Positions 1 through 10,169 are shown, numbered from the stretch's first letter. The stretch is DNA of 64,000 nt from Marinilabilia rubra (GCF_003121985.1 NZ_QEWP01000014.1:52744-116743), one strand, 5' to 3'. Program-made: numbers and translations. The notes: generated by a model not told the origin, from the letters alone.

Positions 1-2
1 TG

Positions 3-2426
3 GCCTGGGACAGAAACCTGACCGACGAAGATGGTCCATATATTGAGCTGATGGCCGGTGTATTTACCGATAATCAGCCCGACTTTACCTGGTTGATGCC
101 TGGAGAGGAGAGGACTTTTGAGCAGGTATTTTTACCCTATAGAGAGTTGGGTGTTGTAAAGAATGCCAACCGGAATGTGTTGCTTAATCTTGAGCCCGAA
201 CAAGGCAAGCTGCTTTTAAAACTGTTTGGAACCTCGGTTTTTGAAAATGCCAAAGTTGTTTTAAAAGAAGACTCCAAAATAATTTGGGAAAAAACAATTG
301 CCCTTTCCCCGGAGAAGGTTTTTGAAGAACGGTTGGATATAGATGCATCATTGATGGACAATGTATGTGTGGCGGTTTATGACGGCGGTGGCGAGCAACT
401 TATCAGTTGGAGGGCTGAAAAAGATGAGATAAAAAAACCTGCCGAACCTGCAAAAGCAGCCAAAGAGCCTCACGAGATTCTCACCAATGAACAGCTATTT
501 CTTACGGGGCAGCATTTGGAGCAGTATCGTCATGCTACCTTTTCGCCTGTTGATTATTATCAGGAGGCATTAAAGCGTGATCCTAAAGATATCCGTAATA
601 ACAATGCCATGGGTTTGTGGTTCTTACGCAGAGGCAAATTTGCATTGGCGAAGACATATTTCCAGACTGCCATCGACACCCAATTGGAGAGGAACCCCAA
701 TCCTTACGATGGGGAGCCTTTATACAACAGCGGGGTGGCTCTCTTTTATCAAGGGAATTATGACGAAGCTTACGACAGCTTCTATAAGGCTACCTGGAAT
801 GCGGCCTGGAAAAGCGTCTCGTTCCTGTTTCTGGCCCGTATTTCTGCCAGAAAAGGATTGTTTAAACGAGCGCTCAGTGAAGCAGAGCAAGCTCTCATTG
901 CCAACTGGCACAACCACAGTGCCCGCTTTTTGAAATCTGTTTTGCTCAGAAAGCTGGGTGAAAGTCAAAAGGCTCAGAAGTGGGCTGAAGAGTGTCTGGT
1001 GATTGATGGTTTTAATTTTGGTTGTCTGTATGAAAAAGCACTGCTTTCTGGCGCTGGATCAGATAAAGATTATTGGCATCAGTTAATGCGGAACGCCAAT
1101 AACAATTACCGCGAACTGGCTCTTGAATATGCCTCTGCCGGCTTTTTTGATGAAGCCCGCAGTATCATTCTTGTAGGGATAGAGTCTTGTCCTGCTGACT
1201 GTATGGATCAATATTATACCGGGTGGTTTTCATCAAAACTAGGCGATGAAGAAGCCAGGAATAAATACTATGAAGAGGCCAAAGACGGAGCTGAGGGCGA
1301 ATTCTTTCCAAACAAACCTGAGGAGATTCTGATTCTCTCGGATGCCTTGAAGTTTTCTGCAAACGATTGGCATGCGGCTTATTTACTAGGTAATATCTGG
1401 TACGATAAGCGTCAGTATCCTGAAGCTATTGAGTGCTGGGAGCAATCTGCGGCTTCCAATCCCGATTTTCACAGAGTGCATCGCAGTCTTGCACTGGCTT
1501 ATTACAACAAGCTGGATCAAAAAGATGCTGCTCTTAAAGAACTGGAGCTGGCGCATGATCTGGAACCATCTGATCCCCGAATCGTTATGGAATTGGATCA
1601 GCTTTACAAGAAGTTGAATAAACCATTTAACGAAAGACTGGCATTTCTTGAGGCCCATCCCGAGGCCCTTGATTACCGGGACGATCTCTATCTCGAGTTG
1701 GTAACCTTGTATAATCAAATTGGAGATTATGAAAAGGCTAAAAACTTAATCTCCGATCGTAAGTTCCACCCCTGGGAAGGCGGAGAAGGAAAAGTACCGG
1801 CGCAATACCAGATTTGCCGTCTGGGACTGGCCAGGGAAGCCCTTAAGGTGAAAGAGTATCAGAAAGTGGTGGATTTGATGAAAGAAACGCTCTATTATCC
1901 CGAAAATCTGGGTGAGGGCAAATTATATGGCGCTCAGGAAAATGATTTCTACTACTACATGGGATTGGGGTACGAAGGTTTAGATGAGAAGGAAAAAGCC
2001 CGCGAATGTTTCGAAATCGCTTCTCAGGGTCTGGACACTCCCTCTGATGCCATGTTTTACAACGATCAGAAACCGGATAAAATTTTCTATCAGGGATTGG
2101 CCTTGTTGCAATTGAATCGCACCGATGAAGCCATGAGCCGTTTTAACAAACTCATTGCTTATGGGGAAAAGCATCTGTTTGATGAGGTTAAAATTGATTA
2201 TTTTGCCGTTTCGCTTCCCGATTTGCTGGTGTGGGAGGAGGATCTGAATGTGAGGAATACCATTCACTGTTATTATCTTCTTGGTCTGGGATACCTTGGA
2301 CAGGGGAAAACCGACAAGGCTGATTATTTTCTGAGTAAAGCTTACGAATTGAATGTAAACCATCAGGGAGTACAGATTCATTTGGAGATGGCCAGGGAAA
2401 CAAATAGAATAAAAAGTGTACAATAA
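3..2426 (+). CDS. DUF5107 / TPR-repeat protein, 5' end cut by the window edge
   Basis: The reading frame is open to the left edge of the window (codon phase from base 3), so the N-terminus is missing. The first in-frame ATG, at 51, lies inside the conserved DUF5107 segment (AWDRNLTDEDGPYIE, then the MAGVFTDNQPDF region) and is not a real start. The visible part has the end of the DUF5107 beta-rich domain (about the first 40 residues), a beta-sandwich stretch, and then a long array of tetratricopeptide repeats reaching the C-terminus (for example segments with NAMGLWFLRRGKFALAKTYF and YLLGNIWYDKRQYPEAIECW). Proteins of this type often sit in Bacteroidota polysaccharide loci; their molecular role is not established to my knowledge. 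It is followed after 19 bases by a GH2 gene on the same strand, which suggests co-transcription with the glycan-degrading genes. The family call is firm and the function is unknown. Confidence 0.85.
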   Translation, partial: AWDRNLTDEDGPYIELMAGVFTDNQPDFTWLMPGEERTFEQVFLPYRELGVVKNANRNVLLNLEPEQGKLLLKLFGTSVFENAKVVLKEDSKIIWEKTIALSPEKVFEERLDIDASLMDNVCVAVYDGGGEQLISWRAEKDEIKKPAEPAKAAKEPHEILTNEQLFLTGQHLEQYRHATFSPVDYYQEALKRDPKDIRNNNAMGLWFLRRGKFALAKTYFQTAIDTQLERNPNPYDGEPLYNSGVALFYQGNYDEAYDSFYKATWNAAWKSVSFLFLARISARKGLFKRALSEAEQALIANWHNHSARFLKSVLLRKLGESQKAQKWAEECLVIDGFNFGCLYEKALLSGAGSDKDYWHQLMRNANNNYRELALEYASAGFFDEARSIILVGIESCPADCMDQYYTGWFSSKLGDEEARNKYYEEAKDGAEGEFFPNKPEEILILSDALKFSANDWHAAYLLGNIWYDKRQYPEAIECWEQSAASNPDFHRVHRSLALAYYNKLDQKDAALKELELAHDLEPSDPRIVMELDQLYKKLNKPFNERLAFLEAHPEALDYRDDLYLELVTLYNQIGDYEKAKNLISDRKFHPWEGGEGKVPAQYQICRLGLAREALKVKEYQKVVDLMKETLYYPENLGEGKLYGAQENDFYYYMGLGYEGLDEKEKARECFEIASQGLDTPSDAMFYNDQKPDKIFYQGLALLQLNRTDEAMSRFNKLIAYGEKHLFDEVKIDYFAVSLPDLLVWEEDLNVRNTIHCYYLLGLGYLGQGKTDKADYFLSKAYELNVNHQGVQIHLEMARETNRIKSVQ

Positions 2427-2445
2427 TTTTTAAAATCAGGACACA

Positions 2446-5190
2446 ATGAGACATATATTACTGCTTCTGCTGGTCATTGTAACAATGGCAGGCTGTCAAA
2501 GTAAAGAGATAAAGGAGCTTTCGCTAGCCGGGGAATGGCAATTCCGTTTGGATAGTGCGGATGTGGGAGTTGATAGTGAGTGGTATGAACAGAATCTTCC
2601 GGGAAGTATTAATCTTCCCGGGACTCTGGATGATGCCGGATTTGGAACACCGACTTCACTGGAACCGGAGTTAAAGAAGGAGGTTTTACTTGGGCTCACC
2701 AGAAAATACGATTATGTTGGGCCGGCCTGGTATTCGCGTGAGTTTACTGTTCCTCAGAACTGGGACGGAAAGCAGGTTGAATTGAACCTTGAAAGGGTGA
2801 TATGGAAAACCACTGTGTGGGTTGATGGACAGGAAGTTGGAGGTGGAGAGAGCTTAGTGGCTCCCCACAGGTTTGATTTTTCAGAGTACTTAAAGCCCGG
2901 TCAAAAGCAAAGACTGACTATTCGGATTGATAACCGTAAGCAATATGATATCAGTGTAAAACTGTTGGCACATGCTTACACAAACGCTACCCAGATAATC
3001 TGGAACGGAGTTATTGGTGATCTGAAACTTGAAGCCTCCGATAAATTGAGTATCGAAAAATTACAGGTTTTCCCCGATTTGGAGCAGAAAAAACTGAACC
3101 TGAGCTTTGAGGTACATAACAATACCGGAGAGAACTTTGAAGGGGATGTGAAAGTTGAGGTTTTTTCTCAGAATGACAATGCCAATCCTGTGAAAGCCAG
3201 TAAGTCCATCAATGCCAATGTGAAGAGACAATTGGTGTCGCTTACAGTGGAGATGGATGACGAGGAGGTTGTTGCCTGGGATGAATTCAATCCTCATTTG
3301 TATGATCTTCACCTTAGCTTTGAAGGAGGCGGATATAATGATGCCGTTTCCGAAACTTTCGGTATGCGGTCCATAAAAAGGGAAGGTGATCAGATGATGA
3401 TCAATGGCCGTCCATTGTTCCTGAGAGGCACACTGGAGTGTTGCATCTTTCCATTGAAAGGTTATCCTCCAATGTCAAAGAAAGAGTGGAAAGAATTAAT
3501 GATCACTGCCCGGGACTGGGGACTTAATCATTTGCGCTTTCACTCCTGGTGTCCTCCTGAGGCTGCTTTTGAGGCTGCTGATGAAATAGGATTTTATCTT
3601 CAGGCTGAGTTGCCTTACTGGAATCTAACCTTTGGGGAAGACAGTGCCACCGTTAGGTTCTTGAAGGAGGAAGCTCAGCGAATGATCGATGAGTATGGCA
3701 ATCATCCATCTTTCTGTTTCTGGTCGATGGGCAATGAGATTGAAGGTGATTTTGAACAGCTGAATGATCTGGTACATAGTCTGAAATCCAGAGATAACCG
3801 TCATCTGTATTGTGTTACGGCTTTTACTTTTCAGGAGGGGCACGGAAAGGCCCCTGAGCCTTACGATGACTTTTTCATTACCCAATACACCGACAGTGGA
3901 TGGGTGAGAGGACAAGGGGTTTTTAATGTGGAATATCCCTCGTTTGATAAAGATTATCAGGCCACGGCAGGACATCTTGAGGTTCCGCTGATAACGCACG
4001 AAATAGGTCAGTATTCCGTTTACCCCGATCCGGCAGAAGCTGCTAAATACACTGGCAATCTTTTACCTTTGAATTTCCAGGCTATCGGAAATGATATGGA
4101 GAAAAACGGAATGCTGGAAATGGCTCCCGACTTTCATAAAGCTACCGGTGCTTTTGCAGGTGTTCTTTACAAAGAAGAGATAGAACGGGCCCTGAAGACA
4201 GAGCCTGTAAGCGGTTTTCAATTGCTGGATCTGCATGATTTTCCAGGACAGGGAACTGCCCTGGTTGGTTTGCTGGATGCTTTCTGGGATCCAAAAGGTG
4301 CCGTTAGTAAGGTGTGGTTTACCCGTTTTTCATCGCCCGTAGTGCCTCTTTTGAGATACGAAAAAGCGGTGTATGAAAACAATGAAGTGTTCAAGGCCAT
4401 TCCTCAGGTGGTTAATTACAGCAATAATGATTTGAGCGAGGTTCTTACCTGCAGAGTGAAGTCTTCTTCAGGAGAGCAATTGTTTGAAGAAAATGTGGGT
4501 GTTAAAGATATTCCTGTTGGCAATCAAAAGCTGGAAGAGTCATTTTCTTTTGATTTTTCAACCATCGATGAAGCGCAACAGTTGACTTTGGAATTGCAAT
4601 ATGGCGAATTTGTGAATGCCTGGAAAATATGGGTTTATCCTGCAGGTAAATCGGTTGATACCACTGATTTAGTAGTGACAAGATCTTTTACAGAAGCCAG
4701 ACAAGCGTTGGAACACGGCAAAAAAGTATTGTTGAATCCGGATGTTGAGTCACTGAAAGGCATTGAAGGAATGTTTGTGCCGGTTTTCTGGAGTCCTGTT
4801 CACTTTCCCGATCAGCCCGGAACTATGGGGTTGTTGATGGATGAGAACCATAAGGCTTTTAAGATATTTCCTACATCATATCACTCAGACTGGCAGTGGT
4901 GGGATTTGTGCAAACGATCCAAAACCCTTGAACTGCCTTATGATTTCGATGGAGAAATTATCGTTCAGGTGGTCGATAATTTTGCCAAAAACCGTCTGCT
5001 GGCTGATGTATTTGAAGCCCGCATTGGTGATGGAAAACTGATTTTCTGTTCTATGGATATTTCCGAAGATTTGGATGAACGCCCTGTGGCAAGGCAACTT
5101 AGAAAGAGTCTGCAAAAATATATGAATAGTGAGGATTTTACCCCGGAAAAGACGCTTAAATGGGAAGATATAGAACAGTTTGAGTTGTAA
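2446..5190 (+). CDS. GH2-family glycoside hydrolase, lipoprotein
   Basis: A 914-residue secreted lipoprotein: the signal peptide ends in the lipobox MAGC with Cys17. The layout is that of glycoside hydrolase family 2: an N-terminal jelly-roll sugar-binding domain (about 25-200, with AWYSREFTVPQNWDGK), an immunoglobulin-like domain (about 205-310), and a TIM barrel (about 315-620). The acid/base is probably Glu431 in WSMGNE and the nucleophile probably Glu519 in ITHEIGQ. A C-terminal extension of about 290 residues is beta-rich. The barrel sequence is unlike LacZ and unlike the other two GH2 enzymes in this window, so activity on a beta-galactoside, beta-mannoside or another sugar cannot be decided. 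It follows the DUF5107 gene closely and converges on the HTCS regulator. The GH2 fold is well supported; substrate unassigned. Confidence 0.85.
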   Translation: MRHILLLLLVIVTMAGCQSKEIKELSLAGEWQFRLDSADVGVDSEWYEQNLPGSINLPGTLDDAGFGTPTSLEPELKKEVLLGLTRKYDYVGPAWYSREFTVPQNWDGKQVELNLERVIWKTTVWVDGQEVGGGESLVAPHRFDFSEYLKPGQKQRLTIRIDNRKQYDISVKLLAHAYTNATQIIWNGVIGDLKLEASDKLSIEKLQVFPDLEQKKLNLSFEVHNNTGENFEGDVKVEVFSQNDNANPVKASKSINANVKRQLVSLTVEMDDEEVVAWDEFNPHLYDLHLSFEGGGYNDAVSETFGMRSIKREGDQMMINGRPLFLRGTLECCIFPLKGYPPMSKKEWKELMITARDWGLNHLRFHSWCPPEAAFEAADEIGFYLQAELPYWNLTFGEDSATVRFLKEEAQRMIDEYGNHPSFCFWSMGNEIEGDFEQLNDLVHSLKSRDNRHLYCVTAFTFQEGHGKAPEPYDDFFITQYTDSGWVRGQGVFNVEYPSFDKDYQATAGHLEVPLITHEIGQYSVYPDPAEAAKYTGNLLPLNFQAIGNDMEKNGMLEMAPDFHKATGAFAGVLYKEEIERALKTEPVSGFQLLDLHDFPGQGTALVGLLDAFWDPKGAVSKVWFTRFSSPVVPLLRYEKAVYENNEVFKAIPQVVNYSNNDLSEVLTCRVKSSSGEQLFEENVGVKDIPVGNQKLEESFSFDFSTIDEAQQLTLELQYGEFVNAWKIWVYPAGKSVDTTDLVVTRSFTEARQALEHGKKVLLNPDVESLKGIEGMFVPVFWSPVHFPDQPGTMGLLMDENHKAFKIFPTSYHSDWQWWDLCKRSKTLELPYDFDGEIIVQVVDNFAKNRLLADVFEARIGDGKLIFCSMDISEDLDERPVARQLRKSLQKYMNSEDFTPEKTLKWEDIEQFEL

Positions 5191-5647
5191 GAGCACGTTA
5201 ACAATGGACGATTAGCAGTTTAATAATTGCTTTCCCTTTAAAATACTTCGAGAAATAGTTTTGACGTTAAATGGGGTGTCCAAAAAGTATAAAACACCAA
5301 AGGCTGTGTCATGTTGAGCGAAACCTAAACCTCTGCTTATTAAACGAACAGATTCTTCGACAAGCTCAGAATGACTTCAAATTTGGACTTTTTGGATAAC
5401 CCCTTTTATTGCTCTGAAGGTGCTCAATTCATAATAAAAAATGTCATGTCAAGGGTAGGATGTCGGTTGAGACTGACTTGATAATAGTGTGACATTTATT
5501 AAATTGGGTTACTTAAGTTTTTTGTGGTTTTTTTCTTTATGCAAGGCGGGGTTTGCTTAGCATAGCCTTAGCTATGGTTAAAAGCCCCAACGAAGCAGAA
5601 AGGAAAAAAGCGCCTGAAATTAGTGAATGAATTTAGTGATTGTCACA
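5191..5647. other. Intergenic region with two inverted-repeat elements
   Basis: This is the convergent gap between the GH2 gene and the HTCS gene. No gene was seen. It is almost filled by two unrelated inverted-repeat elements (5273-5403 and 5485-5650), described separately. No clear rho-independent terminator with a T-run was found, so the stems of these elements may do that job. Confidence 0.7.
5273..5403. repeat. Inverted-repeat element with 16-17 bp ends
   Basis: The left arm at 5273-5288 (ggggtgtccaaaaagt) is nearly complementary to the right arm at 5387-5403 (actttttggataacccc). Inside lies the stretch ttcgacaagctcagaatga (5356-5374), a word I recognise as frequent in Bacteroidota intergenic DNA. 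It has no coding capacity and looks like a small non-autonomous repeat or structured RNA; its function is unknown. Confidence 0.6.
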
Positions 5648-5650
5648 CTA
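5485..5650. repeat. 166-bp palindromic element, copy 1
   Basis: It is bounded by perfect 10-bp inverted ends tagtgtgaca (5485-5494) and tgtcacacta (5641-5650). A central stem has the core agcatagccttagctatg at 5559-5576. The same core, in reverse orientation (16 of 18 bases), lies in the middle of a 169-bp element at 47959-48127, which has a similar layout. The right end includes the stop codon of the HTCS gene. Confidence 0.65.
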
Positions 5651-8600
5651 GGTTACGCCATTACTTTTCTTTTGATATTGAGTAGGGGTAACCCCAAACT
5701 CTTTTTTAAAAGTCACTCCAAAATAGCTCACATCTTTAAAACCGCATTTAAAAGCCACATCCGAAATTGTTAAATCACCTTCCTCAATCATTTCGGCTGC
5801 TTTGAGCATTCTGGTTTTTCTGATAAATGTATTTGGGTTAATGTTCAGTAAATCAGATATTTTTCGGTAAAGCATTGAGTTGCTCATGGAAACCTCCCGG
5901 GCCAGCAATTTTACCGAAAAATCAGGGTTGGCAAGGTTGTTCTCAATCACTTGTCTGGCCTTTTGTAAAAATGCATCATCTTTTGTGGTTACTTTGCTGA
6001 CAGTGGCCGGCTTTTTTTGTTTTTCAATCCGGTTCAACGTTCTTTTTTGTTGTTCGAGTAGTGCTTCCATTCTGGCCAGTAAGGTGTTTATGTTGAATGG
6101 TTTGGACATGTAACTGTCGGCTCCTGCTCTGTATCCTTCCGCCTTTTCCTCGTCCGAAGATTTTGCAGTAAGCAGAATTACCGGTATGTGAGTGGTTGTT
6201 TGGCTGTTTTTTATTTTCCGGCACAATTCCAGTCCATCCATAGCAGGCATTAAAATGTCTGATATGATGATGTCAGGTCTTCTGTTTAACGCCATTTCAT
6301 AGGCGGTTATTCCATTTGGCGCTTCCAGCACAGAAAACAATTTTTCAATGTTACTTTTTATGATTTTTCTGAAATCAGCATTGTCTTCGACAATAAGAAC
6401 TGTAGGCTTTTCATCAAAAACGTGATGAAGGTTTTTAAGTCTTAAGAGTGTTTCTTCTTCAATGATTTCAGGCTGCATGAAACTTTCTGAGTGATGACCT
6501 TTTTTCTGAGTTACAATTTCATCAGATCTGAACGCTTTTTTGTTGATGGGAATAGAAAAGAAGGCTGATGTACCATTTTCAGGTACACTATCTATTCTTA
6601 GAGTGCCTTTGTGAGCTTCAATCATCGACTTGGTTAATGCCAGTCCAATACCAAAGCCACTGCCATTGCTGTTTTTCGATTTAAAGGACTGAAATCGTTT
6701 GAATATAAGATTGAGCTTTTCTGCAGATATCCCGCTACCAGAGTCCTTCACAATGAAAAGTGCCTGTGTTTGGTTTCCCTCTTTTTTTAGAGATAGCTGT
6801 AAATTGACAGATCCTTCTTCAGGTGTGAATTTAAAGGCATTGGATAACAAATTGTAAAGAATAATGTCCAGTTTTTCATGATCAAACCAAACAGGTGATT
6901 CCGGACATTGTATTTCACAATAAAATTGAATGTGTTTTTTTCTTGCCAGTGGTGTGAAGTTGTCACATATATTTTGTACAAATTGGTTCAGATTATCTGA
7001 TGCCACACTTAAGGGGAGTTGTTCTACTTCCGATTTACTGTAATAAAGAAACTGCTGGTTCAATCGGTTTAGCCGGTTTATATTTCGTTCGGCCAGAGAA
7101 AGGTCTTTTCCGTTAGGAGCATTCCGAAGATGGCGCCAATCGTCAATCAGGCATGATAAAATATTGAGAGGAGTAAGGAATTCGTGAGAAATATTGGCAA
7201 ATAATCCCTGTTTGAAATGATTTAGTTTTTCGGACTTTTGCCGTTCTATATGTTCAATTTGAAGGGCGTGTTTTACCTGTTGGTTTTTGCGCTCCATTCG
7301 GAATATTAAAGCAATGATGCCACCGAACAAAAAGAAGTAAAGTGTAAAGGCCCACCAGGTTTTGTAAGGAGCTGGTCTGACTTTAATGAATAACTTTTCT
7401 GCATGGGGGTTCCAGTAGCCGTGACTGTTGGAGCCTTTTATTTTTAAGGTATATTGTCCAGGTTTAAGGTTTGCATAATTTAATGTTCGTGTATTGGCAT
7501 CCATTACTCGCCACCGGTCTTCAAGTCCTTCCAGTTTGACTGAGTATTTATTGTTTTCGGGCTGAGAGAATGAGAGGGCTGCAAAAGTAATTGAGATGTT
7601 GTTTTTGAAGTGGTTTAAAATCAAAGGATCATCAGGACCTGATGCGCTCTGGACCGGTTCCCCCATAACTTTAATATCAGTAATGACTACAGGAGGAATA
7701 AAGCTGTCCGGTTTTATCTTTAGCGGATCAAAGAAATTGAAGCCACGGTTTCCTCCGATAAATAAATTTCCTTCATTATCCAGATAGCTGGCTCCTTTGT
7801 TAAATATATTGCTTTGAAGTCCGTTCTCCTGAAGAAAATAGTTGGATTTAATCTGCCCTTCGTCAGTGTTCATTCTGGTTAATCCCCGGTTGGTACCAAT
7901 CCACAGATTACCACCGGCATCTTGTTCCATGTTATAAATGATATTGCCGGATACATGGTTGTTGAAAGGAATGAAATGACTGTTTTCGGAATCCCATTTA
8001 AAAAGGCCTCCTCCTCCCGAACCAACCCAGAGTTGCTTGTCCGCATCTTCAAAAAGCGTGATGATGTGGTCGGTTATTAGTCCGTTTTCGCTATTGGCCA
8101 TGTATTGCTCAAATATAAGCGGATAATGGGTTCTGATATTAGATGTCAGTCGGTTGATGCCATGATCAAAGGTAGCCACCCACAGGTTTTCTTGGTGGTC
8201 CTCAAGTATTTTTGATATGCGGTTACTGCTTAACGACCCGGCATCGTTCGGGTTATACTGGTAACGAAGAACACTGAAATTGCTGAATTTTTCCGGTTGA
8301 AAAGGCACTATTTTGTACAGACCGTTTTCTGTGCCAATCCAGAGGTAACCCAGATGGTCCTCATAAATATCAAATATTTCTCTTGAGGGGAAGTCGTAAG
8401 CCTCGGTGGTTTTGTTAATGATCAGGTATTGACCTGTTTGTAGGTTGAATTTAATGAGTCCCGAGTACCGTGTTCCCAGCCAGAGGTTTCCTTGTTGGTC
8501 CCAATGGAAGCAATTAACAGTGTTAAGATCGGAGGGTAATCTATTAAAAGGGATTAATTCGGTATAATGAGTGAAACTTTCCGTTTTGGTGTCATAAGCG

Positions 8601-9808
8601 CCAAATCCCAGACTACGTACACCAATCAGTAATTCTCCTTCAGGAGTTTTGGTAAAGGCAGAAACCGACTGACTTTGCCGTGAAACAAAAACATCCGGGA
8701 TTTGATAGGGCGTGAATAATTTAATTTTATTGTCGATCTTATTTACACCTCCCCCCGATGTGCCCACCCACATGAGGCCCGATGCATCACATAAAAGAGA
8801 GTAAGCTTCATTCTGCGATAAGCGTCGATTTTGAATGTTATTTCTAAACTGATAAAAAACGGGTGATGGATGAGCCGGCTGTTCCATCATTGTTAAACCA
8901 TAGGGAGTCCCCACCCATAAGTTGCTGTCCTTGTCAAATGCCAGGTCATAGATGATGTCTCCGGCAATGGATTTTTGGTCTTCTTTGTAGGTGAGATGAT
9001 TTTTTACAATCATCGAATCTTTTTGCAAGGTGAAATTTATTAGCCCGCCATCCCAAAGTCCAAGCCAGTATTCATTGGCTTTTCCTTGTATCATGGAAAA
9101 GGGTGAAAAGTGTGGGATGTTCAGCAGGATATCTTTCCCGGTCCAGGTGTTAATTTGTCCGGTGGATTTGTTTATCTGAGTCAACGCTCCTTTCCACGAA
9201 GCAATCCATACATTTTCTGATTTATCAATGTAAATATTGGTAATCCAGTTGGAATTCATTCCACACTCCTGGCGTGATATGTTGTAAGTCTCGATAATTC
9301 CGGATTCCCTGGAAAGAACCTCGACGCCTGCCCCAGAGCTGCCTATCCATATGTTGTCATCCTTGTCGATGACGAGGGTGTTTAAAACGTCGTATGAGAG
9401 ATTGAAAGGAGGCTTTGTTTGTGTATTATAAAAAGTGAATTGCTCTGTCACTTTATTAAGACTTGCGACTCCCCGGTCAGTGGCACACCATAAAAGACCT
9501 TTTGAGTCTTCTTTTATTTTGTTGAAAGAGTTGGTGATAAGCCCTTTGCTATGATGATGAGCGATTGAAAATGATTTTAGTTCATAACCGTCGTAACGGA
9601 TGAGTCCTTCGGTGGTGCAAAACCACAAATAACCTTCCGAATCCTGAAAAACATCATTTATCTCATCTGAGGGCAAACCGTGGTTGCTGCTGATTATGTC
9701 AATATCGTAATGACTTTGGGCCTTTAAATTTAAAACAAGAGGAATCATGATTAGCATCAGGCTTGTTAGACGGACTAACCCTTGATTCATAATTGATGTC
9801 GTGATCAT
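5648..9808 (-). CDS. Hybrid two-component system (HTCS) regulator of the polysaccharide locus
   Basis: A 1386-residue one-protein sensor-regulator. Domains in order are: signal peptide/N-terminal hydrophobic segment (1-30), a periplasmic double beta-propeller built of Reg_prop repeats (about 35-720, many LWVGT/NLWIGT motifs), a Y_Y_Y domain (about 740-810), one membrane segment (about 818-838), HisKA with phospho-acceptor His875 in ANISHEFLTPLN, an HATPase domain (GSGFGIGLALTKSM), a receiver domain with Asp1184 in IISDILMPAMDG, and a C-terminal AraC-type DNA-binding domain (about 1285-1380). In characterised HTCS proteins the propeller binds a specific oligosaccharide released from the target glycan and the AraC domain activates the locus. 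It probably controls the GH30/SusCD genes that start at 10582, since it is transcribed divergently from them. Its stop codon lies inside a palindromic repeat. Full length, no lesions seen. Confidence 0.97.
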   Translation of the reverse strand: MITTSIMNQGLVRLTSLMLIMIPLVLNLKAQSHYDIDIISSNHGLPSDEINDVFQDSEGYLWFCTTEGLIRYDGYELKSFSIAHHHSKGLITNSFNKIKEDSKGLLWCATDRGVASLNKVTEQFTFYNTQTKPPFNLSYDVLNTLVIDKDDNIWIGSSGAGVEVLSRESGIIETYNISRQECGMNSNWITNIYIDKSENVWIASWKGALTQINKSTGQINTWTGKDILLNIPHFSPFSMIQGKANEYWLGLWDGGLINFTLQKDSMIVKNHLTYKEDQKSIAGDIIYDLAFDKDSNLWVGTPYGLTMMEQPAHPSPVFYQFRNNIQNRRLSQNEAYSLLCDASGLMWVGTSGGGVNKIDNKIKLFTPYQIPDVFVSRQSQSVSAFTKTPEGELLIGVRSLGFGAYDTKTESFTHYTELIPFNRLPSDLNTVNCFHWDQQGNLWLGTRYSGLIKFNLQTGQYLIINKTTEAYDFPSREIFDIYEDHLGYLWIGTENGLYKIVPFQPEKFSNFSVLRYQYNPNDAGSLSSNRISKILEDHQENLWVATFDHGINRLTSNIRTHYPLIFEQYMANSENGLITDHIITLFEDADKQLWVGSGGGGLFKWDSENSHFIPFNNHVSGNIIYNMEQDAGGNLWIGTNRGLTRMNTDEGQIKSNYFLQENGLQSNIFNKGASYLDNEGNLFIGGNRGFNFFDPLKIKPDSFIPPVVITDIKVMGEPVQSASGPDDPLILNHFKNNISITFAALSFSQPENNKYSVKLEGLEDRWRVMDANTRTLNYANLKPGQYTLKIKGSNSHGYWNPHAEKLFIKVRPAPYKTWWAFTLYFFLFGGIIALIFRMERKNQQVKHALQIEHIERQKSEKLNHFKQGLFANISHEFLTPLNILSCLIDDWRHLRNAPNGKDLSLAERNINRLNRLNQQFLYYSKSEVEQLPLSVASDNLNQFVQNICDNFTPLARKKHIQFYCEIQCPESPVWFDHEKLDIILYNLLSNAFKFTPEEGSVNLQLSLKKEGNQTQALFIVKDSGSGISAEKLNLIFKRFQSFKSKNSNGSGFGIGLALTKSMIEAHKGTLRIDSVPENGTSAFFSIPINKKAFRSDEIVTQKKGHHSESFMQPEIIEEETLLRLKNLHHVFDEKPTVLIVEDNADFRKIIKSNIEKLFSVLEAPNGITAYEMALNRRPDIIISDILMPAMDGLELCRKIKNSQTTTHIPVILLTAKSSDEEKAEGYRAGADSYMSKPFNINTLLARMEALLEQQKRTLNRIEKQKKPATVSKVTTKDDAFLQKARQVIENNLANPDFSVKLLAREVSMSNSMLYRKISDLLNINPNTFIRKTRMLKAAEMIEEGDLTISDVAFKCGFKDVSYFGVTFKKEFGVTPTQYQKKSNGVT

Positions 9809-9881
9809 GGTATTTATGTTTTATAATATCCGGTTATTTACCTTATTGAAAATATAGAGGGGCTTTGCCCCTTAAACCCCA

Positions 9882-10022
9882 ATTACTTTTTTGTCTTGAC
9901 ACAAAAAAGTAATCAAAAAAAGTCAAGGCTGTGATCGCTTCACTCAAAAAAACAGCGTTTGATGGCTAAAATCTTTTAAACTCGCCTGTCGGCTCAAACA
10001 GAAAAGATTTTTTAACGCCATC
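9882..10022. repeat. Compound inverted-repeat element
   Basis: Arms attacttttttg (9882-9893) and caaaaaagtaat (9902-9913) are perfectly complementary around an 8-base loop. A second pair follows: gatggctaaaatctttt (9961-9977) against aaaagattttttaacgccatc (10002-10022). The motif order resembles the repeat near 24288-24450, which also pairs an A/T-rich 'tactttttt' word with a larger inverted repeat. Non-coding. Confidence 0.6.
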
Positions 10023-10169
10023 TTCACTTGTTTTTTTGGCTCACCGGTCAAGGCCGTCCTTCTCGGTGGGGGCTGCTTTCAAGTTGGGCATAAGACCAGA
10101 TACTCATTTACGTTTTTAATCTTTTTGCGTCTGTGTTTTTGCCTTGATCATGCTCTGCGATATGACAAC

